Assembly (NCBI RefSeq): GCF_934202235.1
Contig: NZ_CAKPXS010000014.1
Span: 1 to 31,551, forward strand
Source: an uncultured Limosilactobacillus sp.
GTDB taxonomy: Bacteria > Bacillota > Bacilli > Lactobacillales > Lactobacillaceae
Direction of reading: 5' to 3'
Length of the DNA stretch: 31,551 nucleotides
Shown here: piece by piece, positions 15,997-23,445 of the stretch
Layout of the letters: each line of letters opens with the position of its first letter
How positions within the stretch are numbered: position 1 is the stretch's first letter
The notes under the pieces: generated by a model
What the model saw: the letters and a program-made list of their open reading frames with translations, nothing else
Told to the model about the DNA's origin: nothing
Databases searched by the model: none
Program-made: the position numbers and the translations under genes

Positions 15997-16437
15997 TTGA
16001 TTAATCCGGCAATGCAACGTCAGCTAGATCGGTGGCCGGGCAAATATATGATCCCGGCATCAGCGGTGGCGACCGTCAATGTTGATAATCCGTTGAACCA
16101 TGCTTTTTTAGTGCTGACTGCTGATCGGTTTTCTAAGATTGTGGTCGTGGATAAGGAAGGGCATTATCGCGGTCAATTATCATTGTCGATGATTACCGAA
16201 AAGATTATCAAGACAGATAATATTGACGTGGAGCTCCTTGACCAACTGACAGTGGCTGATGCAATGGAAGAGGACCAAGCGGTGACTAACGATCCTGATA
16301 ATTTTGAGTACAATTATCGCTTGTTAATGGACCGTTCTTTTATCCCGGTAGTTGGGGCCCACGGTGAGTTTTGTGGGATTGTCACCCGTCGCAAGTTGAT
16401 GGATGCCCTGAATTACGTTATGCACACGCTCCATTAG
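15997..16437 (+). CDS. cbpB: CBS-domain protein, CbpB/DarB-like
   Basis: A protein of about 146 residues made of two CBS motifs, like YkuL (DarB) of Bacillus and CbpB of Listeria. Those proteins bind c-di-AMP and, when free of it, stimulate the (p)ppGpp synthetase Rel. Visible segments are YMIPASAVATVN, RFSKIVVVDKEGHYRGQLSL, DRSFIPVVGAHGEFCGIVTR and KLMDAL. The best start is TTG 15997, with TAAGGAGG 8 bp upstream; an ATG at 15973 lies in frame but has no ribosome site. Last gene of the murI operon. The family is fairly sure; ligand binding is inferred. Confidence 0.8.
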   Translation: MINPAMQRQLDRWPGKYMIPASAVATVNVDNPLNHAFLVLTADRFSKIVVVDKEGHYRGQLSLSMITEKIIKTDNIDVELLDQLTVADAMEEDQAVTNDPDNFEYNYRLLMDRSFIPVVGAHGEFCGIVTRRKLMDALNYVMHTLH

Positions 16438-16506
16438 TGTTGAGTGGTGTCCTTAGCGAACGCTTCAAATCAAATGTGAAATGGTAAGCAGAACTAGTAG
16501 CACCAC

Positions 16507-16546
16507 AAATCCCGTAACCCGGTTGAACCGAGCTGCGGGATTTTTT
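16507..16546 (+). terminator. Terminator of murI-rdgB-cbpB
   Basis: AAATCCCG (16507-16514) pairs with CGGGATTT (16536-16543); an inner CGGTT/AACCG hairpin (16520-16530) stacks within it. T6 follows. The 70 bp upstream, after the cbpB stop, hold no gene. Confidence 0.85.
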
Positions 16547-16554
16547 AGTGATTG

Positions 16555-17190
16555 TTAATTGTGAGGGTAGGGGACCAGCCGGACATTGCCATGAATGTAT
16601 TCACCAAGGTAGATGTCGTGAACGTCGGCGTACCCGGCATGGTGGACTTGGTTGTCAACCCACTTTTCATCATGGTGGATCAACTCGAGCACGTCCTGGT
16701 TGACTTGCCCATCATTAATTAGCGGAAAACGGATGTTATCCTCATCATTTTCAATGACCGTAATTTGACCATTTTGTTCCAGCACACCGCTTTTAACCCT
16801 GGCAACTTCGTAAATCCCCTGGCTCCGCAACTTAAACATCAGATCGTTGGCAGAGATGCCCGCACGGACACAGGCATCCACGAGGACATGGCCATTTTTG
16901 ATTAACAGCTTTGGTTGACCGTCAACGATTTTCTTCACCCAGTAGTTATGCTCTTTGGCAAATTTAATCACGAAAACAATCAGTGTCCAAATCAAGAGGA
17001 CCATTACAAATTGGAGAATTGTGATCTCACTATTATAAATAATGCCACCAATAATTCCCCCCAGGACGTAGTTTTGTAACTGGTCCAGGGCAGATGTTGG
17101 TGCCAGGTTGCTTTTACCAAAAATATTGATTTGAAAAATCAGGCATAACATCCCAAGAATAAGCTTGATGGTAATTAATCCGTAATTCAT
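16555..17190 (-). CDS. DUF421 membrane protein (YetF-like)
   Basis: A 211-residue protein with three N-terminal helices (about 5-25, 36-55, 60-80). A cytoplasmic YetF/DUF421 domain follows, carrying VDGQPKLLIKNGHVLVDA and FKLRSQGIYEVARVKSGVLE. Function is unknown. I chose the ATG at 17190 because GGAGG lies 8 bp upstream; an in-frame TTG at 17196 is too near it. It follows DUF3290 by 14 bp, a pairing seen widely in lactobacilli, and is the last gene of the MscS operon. Confidence 0.85.
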   Translation of the reverse strand: MNYGLITIKLILGMLCLIFQINIFGKSNLAPTSALDQLQNYVLGGIIGGIIYNSEITILQFVMVLLIWTLIVFVIKFAKEHNYWVKKIVDGQPKLLIKNGHVLVDACVRAGISANDLMFKLRSQGIYEVARVKSGVLEQNGQITVIENDEDNIRFPLINDGQVNQDVLELIHHDEKWVDNQVHHAGYADVHDIYLGEYIHGNVRLVPYPHN

Positions 17191-17204
17191 TGGCAAATCC
17201 TCCG

Positions 17205-17648
17205 TTACTTTTGAAGGTAGACATGGTGGTCGACAACGTGGGCCCGCGTCAGGGTGTAATTGTCACCATTCGGACTAAAGTTGACGCGGTAATCTTGCTT
17301 ACGAAAACGGACAATGATGCCGTCTTTGAGCGTTGTCGAATTGACCACCACCTGATTAGTTCTTAATCCGTGGTCCCGAGCAACTGCTTCGATGAAGGGC
17401 TTCATCTGCGTAGCTTCAGATTGCTGGGTGTAGTGTTCCTCCAGGTTGCTAACTTGAAGACCACAGAAAATCATTAAAAGAATCAGGATAATGATACCAA
17501 TGTCACGGTATTTTGTTTGCAAGCGGTGCCGAAAGTAGTACATGAAAGTACCAATGAGCAGACCGAGGAGAATCAAAATGACGGCATAGTTAATGACCGA
17601 ATTAATCTGCTGATGGTCGGCAAGGTACTGATAGGTGTAAAAAGTCAC
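17205..17648 (-). CDS. DUF3290 membrane protein
   Basis: A 147-residue protein with two helices (about 18-38 and 48-66) and an extracytoplasmic or cytoplasmic C-terminal domain of about 80 residues. It matches the DUF3290 family, partner of DUF421 proteins. Function is unknown. The start is GTG 17648 behind GAAGGA. The stop overlaps the ribosome site of the DUF421 gene, so the two are likely coupled. Confidence 0.82.
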   Translation of the reverse strand: MTFYTYQYLADHQQINSVINYAVILILLGLLIGTFMYYFRHRLQTKYRDIGIIILILLMIFCGLQVSNLEEHYTQQSEATQMKPFIEAVARDHGLRTNQVVVNSTTLKDGIIVRFRKQDYRVNFSPNGDNYTLTRAHVVDHHVYLQK

Positions 17649-17678
17649 TGCAATTCCTTCTTTATTAGAAAAATGTGA

Positions 17679-18521
17679 TTAAAGAGTAATCTGATTTTGC
17701 CGGAGGACTTCGAGGTATTTGGCCAAGACATGGCTAGCTAACTTATTCTGGGTGCCATTTTTAGTGGTGAGGAGAACGCGGAAGATAAGTTTGCCATTAA
17801 CCGTCACCGGGCCAACAATTTGCGGCTGCTCCAGTAAATTAGGTTGCTCTTTAACTAATTGATCATTTTCTTGCTGAATTAGTTTGGTGATGTTTTCAAG
17901 TGGCGCATTGGTTGGTAAGTTCAGATCAACGGTGGCCACCATATTATTGCGCGAAAAGTTACGCACAATACTAATATTGCGGTTAGGAATAAAGTTCAGG
18001 GTACCATTGGGACTGGTAACTTGAGTGGTCCGCAATCCTAAGGAGGTTACCGTCCCCTTAATCGTCCCAATTTCCACGGTATCGCCCACGTCAATTTGTT
18101 GTTCGGTGAGGATGAAAATCCCGTTGACGACGTCCGAAACAAACCCCTGGGCACCAAGGCCAAGTGCAATGCTGAAGATCCCGGCACCAGCGACCAGGGT
18201 ACCTACAGGGATTCCCAGGAGTTCCAGAACGGCATAGAGGTAGAAGAAGAAACAAGTATAGCGGAAGATATTATTGGTTAATGAGTGGAAGGTGTCCAAG
18301 CGGTGGACGTTTAACCCACGAAAGCGTTTGGAGTGGCGAAAAGAATAGTCAATCAGTTTCTTGCCCAACCAGAGAATGAAAAAGAAAACCAACGTAATTA
18401 AGATAAAAGAGAGGCAGCGGTTAGCTAGCCGGCGCCCGATTTCTCGCCAGCTTAGGTTGGTTAAGTAGTTGCTAATTTGGTCGGCTTGCTTGCTCAGCTG
18501 CAGACTGACACCCAAAAACAT
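17679..18521 (-). CDS. Small-conductance mechanosensitive channel (MscS family)
   Basis: A 280-residue MscS-family channel that opens under membrane tension after hypo-osmotic shock. Three helices are visible: about 33-53, 78-103 and the pore-lining GTLVAGAGIFSIALGLGAQG (about 107-126), with the Gly/Ala pattern of the family. The beta domain has VGDTVEIGTIKGTVTSLGLR and NGTLNFIPNRNI, and a C-terminal alpha/beta domain follows. It resembles YkuT of Bacillus. The ATG at 18521 has GGGGGA upstream. It heads an operon with DUF3290 and DUF421. Confidence 0.93.
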   Translation of the reverse strand: MFLGVSLQLSKQADQISNYLTNLSWREIGRRLANRCLSFILITLVFFFILWLGKKLIDYSFRHSKRFRGLNVHRLDTFHSLTNNIFRYTCFFFYLYAVLELLGIPVGTLVAGAGIFSIALGLGAQGFVSDVVNGIFILTEQQIDVGDTVEIGTIKGTVTSLGLRTTQVTSPNGTLNFIPNRNISIVRNFSRNNMVATVDLNLPTNAPLENITKLIQQENDQLVKEQPNLLEQPQIVGPVTVNGKLIFRVLLTTKNGTQNKLASHVLAKYLEVLRQNQITL

Positions 18522-18550
18522 GTAAATTCCCCCAGGTAATAATTGAAGTT

Positions 18551-18579
18551 ATTATAACGAAAAACAGCAGGACAAGAAA
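18551..18579 (-). promoter_or_regulatory. Promoter of the MscS operon
   Basis: The minus strand has a perfect TATAAT (18551-18556), 17 nt from a weak -35 TTTCTT (18574-18579), 30 bp before the start codon. Confidence 0.55.
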
Positions 18580-18603
18580 GTTAGTTAGTGAATCGTGCAG
18601 CGT

Positions 18604-18633
18604 TTGAAATAACGACGTTGTTCATGCTATCCT
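18604..18633 (+). promoter_or_regulatory. Promoter of ytxG-ytxH
   Basis: TTGAAA (18604-18609), 18 nt, then TATCCT (18628-18633) with an extended TG element at 18625-18626. Confidence 0.55.
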
Positions 18634-18663
18634 GTAGTTAAGGATGAAGGAGGCAATCTGAAG

Positions 18664-19092
18664 ATGACGATTGGTGAAACGGCCGCTTTAATTGCAGCCA
18701 TTGCGTTTTTAATTTTAGTATGCTTTGTTGGTGTTTTTCTCAAGCATTTGGGCAAAACGGTCCAACAGGCGACCCAAAGCCTTGACCAGCTCACTAAGGA
18801 TGCTGATTCGCTAAGCAAAAATGTGGAGAAAGTCGTTGTCAATACTGACGAACTTTTATCCGACTTAAATGATAAGTCAGCCGAACTGGAACCAGCAGTA
18901 AAGGCCATTGCCGACGTTGGTCAAAGTGTTAGTGATGTTAATGAAGCCGCCCGGGGCTTAGCAAAAAAAGCTGCTGAGCAACGTCAGAACACCAGTAAGG
19001 TAGAACGAATGATTAAGAGTGCCTCCAAAATGGCTATTTTAAGCTTTGCAAGCCGGCTATTCAATCGTCGGAGTAATCAGCAAAAAAAATAA
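18664..19092 (+). CDS. ytxG: DUF948 protein (YtxG-like)
   Basis: A 142-residue protein with one N-terminal helix (about 7-28) followed by a long heptad-rich coiled coil (about 30-120), the DUF948/YtxG architecture. It is a membrane-anchored envelope or stress protein of unknown function. GAAGGAGG lies 10 bp before the ATG. The ytxG-ytxH-ccpA neighbourhood is conserved with Bacillus. ytxH starts 15 bp later. Confidence 0.85.
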   Translation: MTIGETAALIAAIAFLILVCFVGVFLKHLGKTVQQATQSLDQLTKDADSLSKNVEKVVVNTDELLSDLNDKSAELEPAVKAIADVGQSVSDVNEAARGLAKKAAEQRQNTSKVERMIKSASKMAILSFASRLFNRRSNQQKK

Positions 19093-19107
19093 ATGGAGGA
19101 TGAGATT

Positions 19108-19503
19108 ATGGGCAAGAAATTTGCAACAGGACTCCTCATTGGTGGGGCAACCGCTTTTTTAACGTGGAAAAGTTTAAGTACTGAAAAAAAGCAACGTCTG
19201 CGTTCGCAAGTTCAGCGTGGCTGGGGCGAAACGATGGATGTCGCTACTGATTATGCGATGGATTTTCTCGACTGGGCTGACGGTGTGGCTGCCGATTACC
19301 AGCTAGCTGCTAATGAAAAATGGGCAGCTGCAAAGGCGCAGGTCAAGCAGCAAGCTAACCGGGTCGCCGATCACTTCTCAAACGAGGACTTTGATGAAGA
19401 AACTGCCGAAATTCGTGATGCACTGTCCAACGCTAAGGATAGTCATGACAATCAAGACGATATCGTAATTGACATGAAACATGACGGTGAAGAAGATAAA
19501 TAG
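19108..19503 (+). CDS. ytxH: YtxH-like protein
   Basis: A 131-residue YtxH-domain protein: a short glycine-rich hydrophobic N-terminus (KKFATGLLIGGATAFLTWKS), then a charged amphipathic helical region and an acidic tail. The role is unknown; Bacillus ytxH is a general-stress gene. I chose the ATG at 19108, 8 bp after GGAGG; an ATG at 19093 overlaps that site. It ends at a terminator. Confidence 0.82.
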   Translation: MGKKFATGLLIGGATAFLTWKSLSTEKKQRLRSQVQRGWGETMDVATDYAMDFLDWADGVAADYQLAANEKWAAAKAQVKQQANRVADHFSNEDFDEETAEIRDALSNAKDSHDNQDDIVIDMKHDGEEDK

Positions 19504-19518
19504 CTTAACAATTAATTT

Positions 19519-19566
19519 GAGGGACAACGAAACCTGAAAGGGTTTGGACTGTTCCTCTTCTTTTTT
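19519..19566 (+). terminator. Terminator after ytxH
   Basis: GAGGGACA (19519-19526) pairs with TGTTCCTC (19550-19557), one wobble, around an inner AAACC/GGTTT hairpin. T6 follows at 19561. Confidence 0.75.
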
Positions 19567-19572
19567 GTCAAA

Positions 19573-19586
19573 AGATTGCGCTTTCT
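19573..19586. promoter_or_regulatory. cre-like site on the ccpA promoter
   Basis: AGATTGCGCTTTCT matches 10 of 14 positions of the ideal palindrome TGAAAGCGCTTTCA, including the GCGCTTTC core. It overlaps the -35 box, so binding of CcpA would repress its own gene. Confidence 0.5.
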
Positions 19587-19604
19587 AAAAATGTTTGTTA
19601 TATT
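19576..19604 (+). promoter_or_regulatory. ccpA promoter
   Basis: TTGCGC (19576-19581), 17 nt, then TATATT (19599-19604). A 60-bp leader to the start codon would follow. The leader has CTGAAAACAATTCAG, a near-palindrome (19626-19640) of unknown role. Confidence 0.6.
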
Positions 19605-19666
19605 AGGCCGTGGAATTGAAAACACTCTGAAAACAATTCAGATCAACAAAGAAAGGGCTTATCAAG

Positions 19667-20674
19667 ATGGAAAAACAAGCAGTGACCATTTACACGGTTG
19701 CCCGTGAAGCCCGGGTTTCCATGGCTACGGTCTCCCGGGTTGTTAACGGCAACCCTAACGTTAAACCAGAAACGCGCGACAAGGTGATGGCGGTAATTAA
19801 AAAACTTCATTACCGGCCGAACGCCGTTGCCCGCGGTTTGGCAAGTAAGAAAACGACAACAGTGGGTGTTGTCATTCCGGAAATCACTAACTCGTATTAT
19901 GCACAGCTGGCGCAGGGAATCGATGATATTGCAACGATGTACAAGTACAATATTCTGTTAGCCAACGCTAATGTTTCTGGCGAGAAGCCGATTCAAGTTG
20001 TTCGGGGCCTGTTTGCCAAGCAAGTTGACGGGATGATTTATATGGGGCAGGATGTCTCTGAAGAATTAGCCAAGGAATTCCGTAATTCGACAATCCCGGT
20101 GGTCGTGGCTGGTTCCGTGACTAACGACCCTGAATTGCCAACCGTCCGGATTAACTTTAAAGAAGCGACGAAACAAGCAATTGACAAGCTGGCTAAACAG
20201 GCTGATGGCCCAGTGGGGATGATGGTTGGTAATAACGAGACCACCATTTATCATGATCACTGGTTAGCTGGGTATAAGAACGCCATTCAAGAACAAGGAC
20301 ACTCGTTTAATGAAGACCTTGTTTATGTGGCTCACAACTCTTATGATGAAGCATACAAGATGGCCTACGCGGTGATCAGTAGCGGAATGAAGGGGATTTT
20401 CGTTACTGACGACGAGATGGCGGCAGGGTTGCTTAATGGCCTCACTGATAAGGGGATTAAGGTACCAGCAGACTTTGTCATTATTTCTGGTAATGATACC
20501 AAGGAAACACGCATGACGCGGCCAATGCTATCGACGGTTACCCAACCAATGTACGACGTTGGTGCGGTTTCAATGCGCCTTTTAACAAAACTAATGGACA
20601 ATGATGAGGACGTCAGCGAGCAAAAGGAAATCTTGCTTGATCACGGATTCATTAAGCGTCAATCAACTCGGTAG
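19667..20674 (+). CDS. ccpA: Catabolite control protein A
   Basis: A 335-residue LacI/GalR-family regulator that binds cre sites together with Ser-phosphorylated HPr and governs carbon use. The helix-turn-helix is YTVAREARVSMATVSRVVNG (about 9-28), followed by the hinge YRPNAVARGLASKKTTTVG and a periplasmic-binding-like core. The length equals that of Bacillus CcpA. The ytxG-ytxH-ccpA context supports CcpA over a sugar-specific LacI protein. The ATG at 19667 lies 9 bp after AAAGGG. The stop overlaps the ribosome site of the next gene. Confidence 0.96.
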   Translation: MEKQAVTIYTVAREARVSMATVSRVVNGNPNVKPETRDKVMAVIKKLHYRPNAVARGLASKKTTTVGVVIPEITNSYYAQLAQGIDDIATMYKYNILLANANVSGEKPIQVVRGLFAKQVDGMIYMGQDVSEELAKEFRNSTIPVVVAGSVTNDPELPTVRINFKEATKQAIDKLAKQADGPVGMMVGNNETTIYHDHWLAGYKNAIQEQGHSFNEDLVYVAHNSYDEAYKMAYAVISSGMKGIFVTDDEMAAGLLNGLTDKGIKVPADFVIISGNDTKETRMTRPMLSTVTQPMYDVGAVSMRLLTKLMDNDEDVSEQKEILLDHGFIKRQSTR

Positions 20675-20684
20675 GTGATGCCAC

Positions 20685-21539
20685 GTGACTTCACGTGAGG
20701 AGTATCGACAGCAGCAGTCTGCTGCTCAAAATCAACAACATTATAATAAGCCGGTCGCTCCACGCCGGACGCACTGGAAGACGGTGATTGGGCTGGCGGC
20801 GTGTCTGTGGGTCTTGCTGGTCTCGTTTTGGCTGTACCGGACAATTCTCAGTAAAGAATTTGCTGCCGAAGAAGTGAAGCAAACAGTAGTTGCTGACCAG
20901 CTTAACCAGGAAGTCGATAACGTATTGGCAAGTTACGCCGTTCCCCGTTCAGTTCTGACTAAGCATGAATCAGTTAAGCTGGCTCGGCAAGCGGTAAACA
21001 ATGTTTATGATAATCAGGCGATTGACGTCGACATGTCGGCGGTGACCAACCGGTTAGAGTCGTCAGTCAGTAGCCTGGCTGGAAACTATGGGGTGGATGT
21101 CAGCAGTGTTGCCGGTAGTTCACTTAATGCGCTAACCAATCAGCTTAATAGTGCGGTCAACCAGCGATTGAATACCCAGCATGTGAAGACCTTTACTAAG
21201 CAGCTTCACCTTGCCAAAGTGATCAATGTTGCAGCGCTGGCGATTAGCGGCATTTTAACGATTGTGCTGCTAGTTTCTGCGTTGGTTAAGCGTAATTTGA
21301 TCCCCATTGTTAGTTGGTCACTGACGATTGTGAGCTTGCTTGCGGCTGGCTCCATCATGGTTTCTGGGAGTGTGGCTAGACAGGTTTCGCGAGCAGTACC
21401 GGACTTTAGCAGCTCGATTATCTCTGTCTGGAGTGATGTTGCGCAGTTCGGCTGGCACCTGGTCATTTTGGCGGTCGTTTTGGCTGCGATGTGCTGGATT
21501 GCGCGAATTATCGTTGCTCGCCGCGGAAGTCGTGGCTAA
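20685..21539 (+). CDS. Unrecognised four-helix membrane protein downstream of ccpA
   Basis: A 284-residue protein I cannot assign. A Gln-rich cytoplasmic N-terminus (1-33) precedes helix 1 (about 34-53). A large outside segment of about 130 residues, rich in Ser/Val/Asn/Leu and probably helical, follows. Three more helices lie at about 187-207, 212-235 and 256-277, and the end is basic (RRGSRG). The start is GTG 20685, 10 bp after the ccpA stop; its ribosome site TAGGTGA includes that stop codon, so translation is probably coupled to ccpA. No terminator is evident after it. It could be an envelope or sensor protein; nothing in it proves a function. Confidence 0.8.
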   Translation: MTSREEYRQQQSAAQNQQHYNKPVAPRRTHWKTVIGLAACLWVLLVSFWLYRTILSKEFAAEEVKQTVVADQLNQEVDNVLASYAVPRSVLTKHESVKLARQAVNNVYDNQAIDVDMSAVTNRLESSVSSLAGNYGVDVSSVAGSSLNALTNQLNSAVNQRLNTQHVKTFTKQLHLAKVINVAALAISGILTIVLLVSALVKRNLIPIVSWSLTIVSLLAAGSIMVSGSVARQVSRAVPDFSSSIISVWSDVAQFGWHLVILAVVLAAMCWIARIIVARRGSRG

Positions 21540-21542
21540 GCC

Positions 21543-21571
21543 TTGAATTTCGGCTAACAATCTGATAGAAT
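21543..21571 (+). promoter_or_regulatory. Promoter of yebC
   Basis: TTGAAT (21543-21548), 17 nt, then TAGAAT (21566-21571), 44 bp before the start codon. Confidence 0.65.
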
Positions 21572-21615
21572 TTTCCGTGTTTGTTATTAAATCATTTAGA
21601 AAAGAGGAGTAAGCA

Positions 21616-22362
21616 ATGTCAGGACATTCAAAATGGCATAACATTCAGGGGCGGAAGAACGCCCAAGATGCCAAGCGTGGCAAGATTTTCCAAAAGATTT
21701 CACGTGACTTGTACCAAGCCGCTAAAGCAGGTGATCCTGACCCAGCGAACAATCCTCAATTGCGTTTGGTCATGGAAAAGGCTCGTGCAGCTAACATGCC
21801 AAAGCAAAACGTTCAACGGGCGATCGACAAGGCAACCGGTGCTGGTGGCGCTAACTTCGAAGAAATTACTTACGAGGGTTACGCACCAGGTGGTGTGGCC
21901 GTGATGGTCTTTGCCTTAACTGACAATAAGAACCGGACGGCTGCTGCAGTGCGATCAGCATTTACCCATGCTGGTGGTTCACTGGGTGCCAACGGTTCAG
22001 TTTCGTACATGTTTAACCGTCAAGGACTCATTGAAATTAAGCGTGAGGGACTTGACAAGAGTGAAGATGACGTTCTGATGGACGCCCTTGACGCTGGTGC
22101 CGACGATATGAAGTCGACGGATGACATGTTCCGGATTTTCACCGCACCGAACAATATGACCAGCGTTCGTGATGCCCTCCAAAAGGCCGGCTACGATCTG
22201 GAAACTGCTGAAGTGACGATGATTCCTGAAAACAAGACGAAGGTTCCTGCCGACAAGGTTAAGCAATACAAGCACCTGATTGATGAACTGGATGCTAATG
22301 ATGACGTGGCGGATGTTTACGAAGCAGGTTTTATTGACCCAGCCGACGACACAGACGAATAA
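21616..22362 (+). CDS. yebC: YebC/PmpR family protein
   Basis: A 248-residue YebC-family protein (TACO1 homologue). It starts with the invariant SGHSKWHNIQGRKNAQDAKR and has NNPQLRLVMEKARAANMPK, YEGYAPGGVA and FTHAGGSLGANGSVSYMF. The family was long called a transcription regulator. Recent work points to a role in translation of proline-rich or otherwise stalling sequences. AGAGGAG lies 8 bp before the ATG. It is a single gene with its own promoter and terminator, directly before comG. Confidence 0.96.
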   Translation: MSGHSKWHNIQGRKNAQDAKRGKIFQKISRDLYQAAKAGDPDPANNPQLRLVMEKARAANMPKQNVQRAIDKATGAGGANFEEITYEGYAPGGVAVMVFALTDNKNRTAAAVRSAFTHAGGSLGANGSVSYMFNRQGLIEIKREGLDKSEDDVLMDALDAGADDMKSTDDMFRIFTAPNNMTSVRDALQKAGYDLETAEVTMIPENKTKVPADKVKQYKHLIDELDANDDVADVYEAGFIDPADDTDE

Positions 22363-22379
22363 TTGTGAAGCCATTCATT

Positions 22380-22409
22380 AGACCGTGGATTAAATTCCAC
22401 GGTCTTTTT
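22380..22409 (+). terminator. Intrinsic terminator of yebC
   Basis: AGACCGTGGA (22380-22389) and its complement (22396-22405), with a 6-nt loop, form a 10-bp stem followed by a T-run. Confidence 0.92.
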
Positions 22410-22467
22410 CTATTTGTCACATTTAATTCAGCAAGCATTGCCGTATTTCCTAATTAGGAGGTGTCAC

Positions 22468-23445
22468 ATGGACCCAGAATTGGAACGATTGTTAGCCCAA
22501 TTAGTCCATCAACAAGCAGCTGATCTTTATTTTTTACCCATGCGCGAAGGGGTTCGCATCTTGGCAAACGTCAGTGGTCAACGGGTGGCAATTAAGAAAA
22601 TACCGACAAAGATTGCCAGCCGCTGGATCGGCCACCTTAAGTACCGTGCGAATATGTCCGTGACGGAACACCGGCGACCGCAAGCTGGTGCAATCCGGCT
22701 GAAAGTTGGGAAGACGATGGTTGACGTCAGATTATCAACAGTCGGGGATTACTGTGATCGGGAGTCGTTGGTGGTGCGCTTTATCTATCGTTTGATTGAT
22801 CAGGCATATTCGTTGTTGGTTCCAGAACAATGGAAAGAGCTGACGACCGCCGCCCAAAAACGGGGGTTGCTGTTGTTTGCTGGACCCACCGGGTCCGGAA
22901 AAACCACCACGATGTACCGGCTAGCTCGCCGACTGGATAGTCAAGTGATTATGACTATTGAAGATCCCGTTGAAATTGAGGAGCCATCATTTTTGCAGTT
23001 GCAGGTGAATGAAATGGCTGGAATGGGCTATCAGGAGTTACTAAAAGTCGGACTGCGACACCGGCCCCAAGTCTTTATCATTGGTGAAATACGTGACAAG
23101 CAGACAGCGATGATGGCGGTTCAGGCATCTCTGAGCGGCCACCTCGTAATGGCGACAATTCACGCGCGTAGCGCAGCAGGGGTGGTAGCAAGGCTTTGTC
23201 AGTTGGGAGTTGATGATTATGCTATCGACCAGGCAGTTAGCGCTGTTGCCTATCAGCGGCTATTGCCGACGATTAACGGGCATCTAGCAGTGCTCTTTGA
23301 TCTTTTAGTAGACCAGCAGGCAAGAAACGTTATTTCAACCGGGAAAGGGGGTGCGGTGAGTGAACAATGGCGTCAAGACCTTGAAACGTTGGTGGCTGGT
23401 AAGGTTATTTCGCCGGAAACGAAGCAGCAATTCCTCTACGGCTAA
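22468..23445 (+). CDS. comGA: Competence pseudopilus assembly ATPase ComGA
   Basis: A 325-residue secretion ATPase of the GspE/PilB class that powers assembly of the competence pseudopilus at the inner face of the membrane. Walker A GPTGSGKTT is at 139-147. The Asp box MTIEDPVEIEEPSFLQLQVN, Walker B FIIGEIRD (about 203-210) and His box MATIHARS follow. It is of the short ComGA type, lacking the N-terminal extension of GspE. The ATG at 22468 follows TTAGGAGGTG; an upstream in-frame start at 22414 lies before the ribosome site. No clear sigma-A promoter is seen between the yebC terminator and this gene. Confidence 0.95.
   Translation: MDPELERLLAQLVHQQAADLYFLPMREGVRILANVSGQRVAIKKIPTKIASRWIGHLKYRANMSVTEHRRPQAGAIRLKVGKTMVDVRLSTVGDYCDRESLVVRFIYRLIDQAYSLLVPEQWKELTTAAQKRGLLLFAGPTGSGKTTTMYRLARRLDSQVIMTIEDPVEIEEPSFLQLQVNEMAGMGYQELLKVGLRHRPQVFIIGEIRDKQTAMMAVQASLSGHLVMATIHARSAAGVVARLCQLGVDDYAIDQAVSAVAYQRLLPTINGHLAVLFDLLVDQQARNVISTGKGGAVSEQWRQDLETLVAGKVISPETKQQFLYG

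Noticed and set aside
16438..16554. T-box or other riboswitch after cbpB
   Set aside because: No T-box motif is present, and the gene on the far side is on the other strand; the sequence is a 3' region with a terminator.
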